Assembly (NCBI GenBank): GCA_964480275.1
Contig: CAYZOC010000039.1
Coordinates: 1 to 9,902 of the forward strand
Length of the DNA stretch: 9,902 bases
Reading direction: 5' to 3'
Source of the DNA: DATESG01 sp964480275
GTDB lineage: Bacteria > Bacillota_I > Bacilli_A > RFN20 > CAG-826
Made by a program: the position numbers and the translations under genes. The number at the start of each line of letters is the position of its first letter. Position 1 is the first letter of the stretch. Shown here piece after piece: positions 6,164 to 9,902 of the stretch. The notes under the pieces are model-generated. The model did not search any database. It was not told the origin of the DNA and saw only the letters and a list, made by a program, of their open reading frames with translations.

Positions 6164-8045
6164 ACCCTTCTAGTGCATCTTGCACTGCATTGAATAATCG
6201 GTCTCCACTAAAGGTTAAACCAGCGCTAACATTACTCGATCCATCATCGTATAATTCTTGGGGCAAGCTCATTGCTATAAAGTCAGCAACAGCCAAGTCT
6301 TGATAGACGGCAAGAATTTCGGGAAGTCTTTGTTCCCATTGATCGATAAAACTTTGAGTGGGACTAGTTTGGCCAGTTTCGCTAAGGCCAACTGTTAAGA
6401 TATTTCCATCCTTTACATAAACATCGACTTCAAGTGTCGCTGGATCGTAGGGACAATATACTTCAACGTCACATACGTCACTAGTTGCGCTGCCAGAATA
6501 GACACTAATACCAGTAAGTGTTGATTTGATAGCTTGATAGATTGAAACACTGGAGAACCAGAAACCATCGACCTTATGAATGAAATCACCTGCTTGGGTC
6601 GCACCAGCTTCGACTGTTTCACTAATTGCCGGAAGTGCAAGAAATTCTTTAACACTCATACCAATATATATATCAAGGAATTGATCTAAAACTGCTTCAC
6701 TCATGTAGTTAGGAGTAGAAGGATTTTCAATTTCTAAATGAGAAATATTAAATTCATAATCAAGGACTACTTCGACATTTGTCGTAAAGCCAGAGGCATA
6801 TTCACTTGGACTAACCGAAGTATATGAGCCACTTAAACGTCTAAACTCAACATAAGGTGGTGTCAAATCTTCGCTACCTGTTTCATCATCATAAGTTGGA
6901 TATGAAATAGGTTCACTCGATTCTTCCACAACATTGGCGTTAACTTTATTGTTAGCAATAAGGGACATTGTCCCAACACTAACAAAAACAATTGCGGCGG
7001 TTGTCGTATACTTTTTCCAAAGATTAACGGTTGTTTGTCCAACGACGAGTTTATCAATCATCGGCGCAAGAATATTAACAATAACAATCGAGAAGGCAAC
7101 ACCTTCTGGATATCCACCGGCAACACGAATCAAGACTGTAAAAAAGGCAGCAATAACCCCAATTAGAGCTTTACCAAAATTGCCTGTTGGTGAAGATACT
7201 GGATCAGTTAACATAAATACGGCCCCAAATAATGCGCCACCCAGTCCGATTGAAAGGGCAACCGATTCAAAGACGTTTACACCCGCAAATAGTGCCATTG
7301 GGATGGCAATTAAGCCAATCGTGCCAATGTAGAATACCGGTGTCCGCCAGTTGAGAACATCACGAAGAGCAAGCACAAAGCCAACAATAATAATAAGGAA
7401 GGCAAAGGTCTCACCAAGCGCGCCATTATAATTACCAACAAAAACACGTAATAAGTCGATATTACCAACTTCACCCAACCAACCAGGAAGAGCACTGTTA
7501 TATTGACTTGTCAAAGTCGCACCAGCAACAAGTCCACCATTTTGGATTGCTGCTTGACTGGCTGAATCACCTAAATATGGTACAAGCGTTGAACCAAATG
7601 CTAGTGCAACAAAAAGCCGGGCTAGTGCAGCGGGGTTAAAGATATTATGACCAAACCCACCAAAAGCATATTTTACTAAAAGGGTCGCAAACATATTACC
7701 AAGAATAAGAACGTAATATGGTGTGCCAATTGGTAGCGTGAGCGTAAATATGACAGCAGTAACAAGTGAATAGTTGGTTTTAACTTCACGAATAACGTAT
7801 GGACCAAATTCCTCTTGTTTGCCTTTGAAGCGCATCGAGGCCACCATCACATCGGATAACAATGTGACAAGAATACTAACGCCCATCATTCCTAGTGCTT
7901 TGAGTCCATACCATGTACCGATGGTAAAATAGTGTACTACACTTGCAACAAAAATGACGGCAAGCCCAAGTAATAACTCGGCCATAATTTTACTAGTCGT
8001 TCGTTTGCTCCGTTGATAAGGAGCTTTATTTGCAACTAATTCCAT
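6153..8045 (-). CDS. rnfD: RnfD with an extra C-terminal FMN-binding-like region
   Basis: RnfD is the polytopic flavoprotein of Rnf, usually about 310-350 residues. Residues 21-365 are a standard RnfD: LPIGTPYYVLILGNMF at 104-119, KYAFGGFGHNIFNPAALAR at 125-143, and FMLTDPVSSPTGNFGK at 277-292. The loop VAGATLTS at 173-180 holds Thr177, the expected covalent FMN site. From about 375 a soluble extension of about 255 residues follows the last helix and should lie outside the membrane. It has two stretches resembling FMN-binding domains: one with AGAT at 480-483 followed after an insert by SSVSIYQAI, the other from about 525 with VDVYVKDGNI and ending in SAGLTFSGDRLFNAVQDAL, where AGLT is 608-611. 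The resemblance is by pattern only. ATG at 8045 starts 2 bases after the rnfC stop with AGG elements upstream; the end overlaps rnfG by 11 bases. Confidence 0.92.
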   Translation of the reverse strand: MELVANKAPYQRSKRTTSKIMAELLLGLAVIFVASVVHYFTIGTWYGLKALGMMGVSILVTLLSDVMVASMRFKGKQEEFGPYVIREVKTNYSLVTAVIFTLTLPIGTPYYVLILGNMFATLLVKYAFGGFGHNIFNPAALARLFVALAFGSTLVPYLGDSASQAAIQNGGLVAGATLTSQYNSALPGWLGEVGNIDLLRVFVGNYNGALGETFAFLIIIVGFVLALRDVLNWRTPVFYIGTIGLIAIPMALFAGVNVFESVALSIGLGGALFGAVFMLTDPVSSPTGNFGKALIGVIAAFFTVLIRVAGGYPEGVAFSIVIVNILAPMIDKLVVGQTTVNLWKKYTTTAAIVFVSVGTMSLIANNKVNANVVEESSEPISYPTYDDETGSEDLTPPYVEFRRLSGSYTSVSPSEYASGFTTNVEVVLDYEFNISHLEIENPSTPNYMSEAVLDQFLDIYIGMSVKEFLALPAISETVEAGATQAGDFIHKVDGFWFSSVSIYQAIKSTLTGISVYSGSATSDVCDVEVYCPYDPATLEVDVYVKDGNILTVGLSETGQTSPTQSFIDQWEQRLPEILAVYQDLAVADFIAMSLPQELYDDGSSNVSAGLTFSGDRLFNAVQDALEGYGA

Positions 8046-8047
8046 AA

Positions 8048-9364
8048 TTACTTACCTAACCTTGCTTTTTTGGCAGCTTCTGCTCTTAAAATTGTTTTAG
8101 CCTTTTTAACAAATTCCGTCACTTCAATTTTTGACGGACAAACATATGAGCAAAGACCACACTCGATACATTTCATGGCATTTAATTTTTCAATACGGGC
8201 AATATTACGCCCTTCAACTGCAAGTTTAATTTCAACTGGTTGGAGACTTGCTGGACAACTTGCTGTACAAGCTCCACACCGTAGACAAGCAACCTCATCA
8301 TACTTAACAGGTGTTAGTAAGGTAAATCCACCCATTTGTGGAATTGTAACAAAGTCAGGATTTGTAATCGCATTACTTGTCATTGGACCACCAGCCAAAA
8401 GATGGAGTGGCCGTTGTTGATCAAATTCATATTGGTTGAGAATTGCTTCAAGCGGAGTGCCAACTGGCACGATAATATTGCTCGGATTATCGATCCGATC
8501 ACCACTAATGGTCATCACTCTTTCAGTCAATGGTTGACCATCAAGTAAGGCGCGCGCAACCGCAATCGTTGTTTGAGCATTATTGACAATGACATGGCAT
8601 TCACTTGGCAGCATGTCATATTCACGACCTAAAACTTTCCAAATCAAGGTCCGCTCCCAACCCATTGGGTAGGCATCAGGCACTTCTTTAAGTTTGATGT
8701 CATCGATTCCATTGAGGGCTTGTAATATTGCTTCAGCGACAAGTTTTTTACCTTTTTTAATTGTAATCATTGCCCGGGGAGCATCACTAGCCTTCATTAA
8801 GAGACGAACCCCCTTAATCAAGGTTTCGGCGTCTTGTTTCATGACGACAAAATCAGTTGTCAAGAATGGTTCACATTCGACCCCATTAATAAGGAGCGTG
8901 TCGATGCCTTTTACATTGTTATATTTGATGTAAGCAGGAAAACCCGCTCCACCAAGACCAACAATCCCCGCCGCTTTAATACTAGCGACGATTTCTTCTT
9001 TGCTGGCATCAAGCGTCAATGTTTTTAAGCCCTTGCCCCGTGTGTATTTTCCATCGTTGCTGATTGCAAGATGAGGGACAGTCCTTCCCGTCAAGGGATG
9101 GAATTTATTAACATTTTCAAGTACGACCCCTGAGACACTAGAAAAACTAGGGACATACATATCTTCGCGCAAGGCGACTTGATCTCCAACTTGTACCTGA
9201 TCACCAGGGTTAACGAGCACTTTGATCGGCTGACCCTTGGGATTGACAAGAGGGAAATACACAACTGGCACATTACTAGCCGCAAGCACCCTTACCTCAA
9301 CATCTTGTGATGGATGCTTATGGCCATTAATATGTTTCATTCTGTTTGTGGAAAATAGATTCAT
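8048..9364 (-). CDS. rnfC: RnfC, NAD(H)- and FMN-binding iron-sulfur subunit of the Rnf complex
   Basis: The cytoplasmic peripheral subunit (438 residues, normal length) that exchanges electrons with NAD+/NADH. The N-terminal barrel-sandwich-like region includes PLVNPKGQPIKVLVNPGD (38-55). A Complex I 51-kDa-like fold has GIVGLGGAGFPAYIKYN at 133-149 and GVECEPFLTTD at 161-171, which bind FMN and NADH in this family. Two [4Fe-4S] motifs follow: Cys360, 363, 366, 370 and Cys399, 402, 405, 409, each ending CP. This is the first gene of the operon. ATG at 9364 has AGAGGT about 6 bases upstream and a strong promoter-like element about 25 bases upstream. Nothing in the protein looks expanded or degenerate, so it does not obviously replace the iron-sulfur domains missing from RnfB. 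Confidence 0.96.
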   Translation of the reverse strand: MNLFSTNRMKHINGHKHPSQDVEVRVLAASNVPVVYFPLVNPKGQPIKVLVNPGDQVQVGDQVALREDMYVPSFSSVSGVVLENVNKFHPLTGRTVPHLAISNDGKYTRGKGLKTLTLDASKEEIVASIKAAGIVGLGGAGFPAYIKYNNVKGIDTLLINGVECEPFLTTDFVVMKQDAETLIKGVRLLMKASDAPRAMITIKKGKKLVAEAILQALNGIDDIKLKEVPDAYPMGWERTLIWKVLGREYDMLPSECHVIVNNAQTTIAVARALLDGQPLTERVMTISGDRIDNPSNIIVPVGTPLEAILNQYEFDQQRPLHLLAGGPMTSNAITNPDFVTIPQMGGFTLLTPVKYDEVACLRCGACTASCPASLQPVEIKLAVEGRNIARIEKLNAMKCIECGLCSYVCPSKIEVTEFVKKAKTILRAEAAKKARLGK

Positions 9365-9388
9365 ATTCTTACCTCTTCATTCGCGATT

Positions 9389-9416
9389 ATTATATCATAA
9401 TAAGTCTCGAGTTAAA
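9389..9416 (-). promoter_or_regulatory. Probable sigma-A-type extended -10 promoter for the rnf operon
   Basis: On the minus strand, TGATATAAT (9397 down to 9389) is a perfect extended -10 (TGnTATAAT). A poor -35, TTTAAC (9416-9411), stands 16 bases upstream; extended -10 promoters tolerate this. Transcription would begin near 9382, giving a leader of about 18 bases that contains just the AGAGGT ribosome site at 9371-9376 before the rnfC ATG. No other gene in the operon has a comparably good promoter before it. Confidence 0.72.
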
Positions 9417-9521
9417 CCCTAAATCGGTAATTTTTTCTATGGTATAGATAAATTGACATAATCTGTATTTTTTATTCCAATTATTGTCGTGATTTTAAGT
9501 AGGTTAATGAGTAGATTTAAC

Positions 9522-9590
9522 AACTTTTTAGTTGACAGTTTAATGACCCCTTTAAAAAGTTATATTTCAACAAAAAATGTCAGTTAAAAA
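9522..9590. repeat. Nested AT-rich inverted repeats upstream of the rnf promoter
   Basis: AACTTTTTA (9522-9530) and TAAAAAGTT (9553-9561) are a perfect 9-base inverted repeat with a 22-base spacer. Overlapping the left arm, TTTTTAGTTGACA (9525-9537) matches TGTCAGTTAAAAA (9578-9590) in inverted orientation at 11 of 13 positions, with a 40-base spacer. The left arm could therefore pair with either partner. The block lies about 125-200 bases upstream of the probable rnf promoter, so it would act as DNA (operator) rather than leader RNA unless a second start site exists further up. Confidence 0.55.
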
Positions 9591-9626
9591 CCCGAATTTT
9601 TAGCTAAAAAAGCGCCTTCTGTTACA

Positions 9627-9649
9627 GGGTGCATTTTATGTTGGCACCC
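9627..9649 (-). terminator. GC-rich hairpin with alternative pairing, possible second terminator of the dehydrogenase gene
   Basis: On the minus strand GGGTGC and GCACCC form a perfect 6-bp stem with an 11-base loop. Further on, GGCGCT followed by five more T (about 9606-9616) could instead pair, with two wobbles, with the GGTGCC that overlaps the first arm. The second form would resemble an intrinsic terminator, the first an antiterminator. It may simply be a backup terminator behind the stronger one at 9661-9692; no known riboswitch core is recognised. Confidence 0.4.
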
Positions 9650-9660
9650 CACAAAAAATA

Positions 9661-9692
9661 ACAAAAAACGGTCCCAATATATCGGAACCGTT
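9661..9692 (-). terminator. Intrinsic terminator of the aldehyde dehydrogenase gene
   Basis: On the minus strand AACGGT...ACCGTT form a 6-bp stem, extended by two more G-C pairs beyond a single mismatch, with an 8-base loop, and followed by a run of six T. It begins 20 bases after the stop codon of the dehydrogenase. It separates that gene from the rnf operon. Confidence 0.85.
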
Positions 9693-9712
9693 ATCACTCA
9701 TAAAAATCTAAT

Positions 9713-9902
9713 TTATTTGGTATGGATAATCTTTTTAGCCATCCGATAGGCCGCTTCATCTTTTTTATATCTAAATTTCAGATCAAACTTTTTACTTTTA
9801 TAGAGGACACTCTTTTGGTGGGAAAAAGTAAGGAAAGATTGGTGTCCATGGTAAGATCCCATCCCTGAATCACCAACCCCACCAAAGGGTAGATATGAAG
9901 AC
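9713..9902 (-). CDS. Aldehyde dehydrogenase, C-terminal end (partial; cut by window edge)
   Basis: Only the last 62 residues are in the window, ending in TAA at 9713-9715. The sequence LPFGGVGDSGMGSYHG (residues 4-19 of the fragment), then FLTFSHQKSVLY (23-34), is the C-terminal signature of NAD(P)+-dependent aldehyde dehydrogenases. The YHG and FSH forms are typical of the class 3 / fatty aldehyde group. These enzymes oxidise aldehydes to acids; the catalytic Cys and Glu lie outside the window, so activity cannot be checked. The basic C-terminal tail contains no clear membrane helix. Its own terminator and 348 bases of spacing suggest it is not part of the rnf operon. Confidence 0.92.
   Translation of the reverse strand, partial: SSYLPFGGVGDSGMGSYHGHQSFLTFSHQKSVLYKSKKFDLKFRYKKDEAAYRMAKKIIHTK

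Larger units (their letters stand above)
9365..9712. other. Non-coding AT-rich region between the aldehyde dehydrogenase gene and rnfC
   Basis: 348 bases without a credible ORF, tRNA or recognised riboswitch. Reading on the minus strand it holds, in order, the dehydrogenase terminator (9661-9692), a GC-rich hairpin (9627-9649) with a nearby GGCGC-T6 segment, AT-rich inverted repeats (9522-9590), about 100 bases with nothing I can name, and the rnf promoter next to rnfC. The distance is long for a simple promoter region, leaving room for regulator binding upstream of the promoter. Confidence 0.6.

Noticed and set aside
6934..7332. Plus-strand ORF of 132 codons inside rnfD, and a similar 131-codon one at 3608-4003 inside rnfE
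   Set aside because: Both are antisense shadows of strongly conserved membrane protein genes, with no recognisable domain and no reason to prefer them.
9532..9566. Plus-strand promoter from TTGACA (9532-9537) and TATATT (9561-9566)
   Set aside because: The spacer is 23 bases, too long, and no plus-strand gene follows; the TTGACA is part of the inverted repeat.
9365..9712. FMN (RFN) riboswitch, T-box or preQ1 riboswitch upstream of the flavoprotein operon
   Set aside because: None of the core sequences of these elements is visible on either strand, and the probable promoter leaves only a leader of about 18 bases.
1..9902. Mobile elements, CRISPR arrays, tRNA or rRNA genes
   Set aside because: No transposase, repeat-spacer pattern, cloverleaf or rRNA sequence was recognised in the window.

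Overview
The window is almost entirely one minus-strand operon for an Rnf-type ion-translocating ferredoxin:NAD+ oxidoreductase and its assembly factors. In transcription order (right to left) it reads rnfC, rnfD, rnfG, rnfE, rnfA, a small Cys-rich membrane protein, rnfB, a NusG-domain-II protein, a Gx-transporter-family membrane protein and an ApbE-type flavin transferase. The core order C-D-G-E-A-B is the classical one. Genes are 1 to 4 bases apart or overlap by 11 to 14. The one larger gap is 34 bases with a hairpin, between rnfB and the last three genes. At the right edge is the C-terminus of an aldehyde dehydrogenase, also on the minus strand and closed by its own intrinsic terminator.

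Organism: AT-rich intergenic DNA, strong GGAGGT-like ribosome binding sites and the NusG_II/Gx/ApbE trio point to a low-GC Bacillota or a free-living relative of the Mollicutes. The Gx gene ends in TGA and all tryptophans are TGG, so the standard bacterial code appears to be used, which argues against Mycoplasma/Spiroplasma. This placement is inference.

How it works: by family knowledge, RnfB takes electrons from ferredoxin, RnfA/RnfE carry them through the membrane on a shared iron-sulfur centre, RnfG and RnfD pass them along covalently bound FMN on the outer side, and RnfC delivers them to NAD+. ApbE attaches the FMN. The small Cys-rich protein resembles the Na+-NQR maturation factor NqrM and may insert the RnfA/E iron centre.

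What is unusual: (1) RnfB is only 115 residues and stops after the Fes-type [4Fe-4S] domain, with no ferredoxin-like domains. (2) RnfG is about three times normal length and contains four tandem FMN-binding-like units, of which only the first and last keep flavinylation-like motifs. (3) RnfD carries a soluble C-terminal extension of about 255 residues with two further motif-like sites. (4) All five candidate flavin attachment sites in RnfD and RnfG read Ala-Gly-x-Thr, with Ala where the usual motif has Ser or Thr. Together these suggest an Rnf variant with a reduced ferredoxin-input side and an enlarged extracytoplasmic flavin side. Whether it still uses ferredoxin in the usual way cannot be decided from this window.
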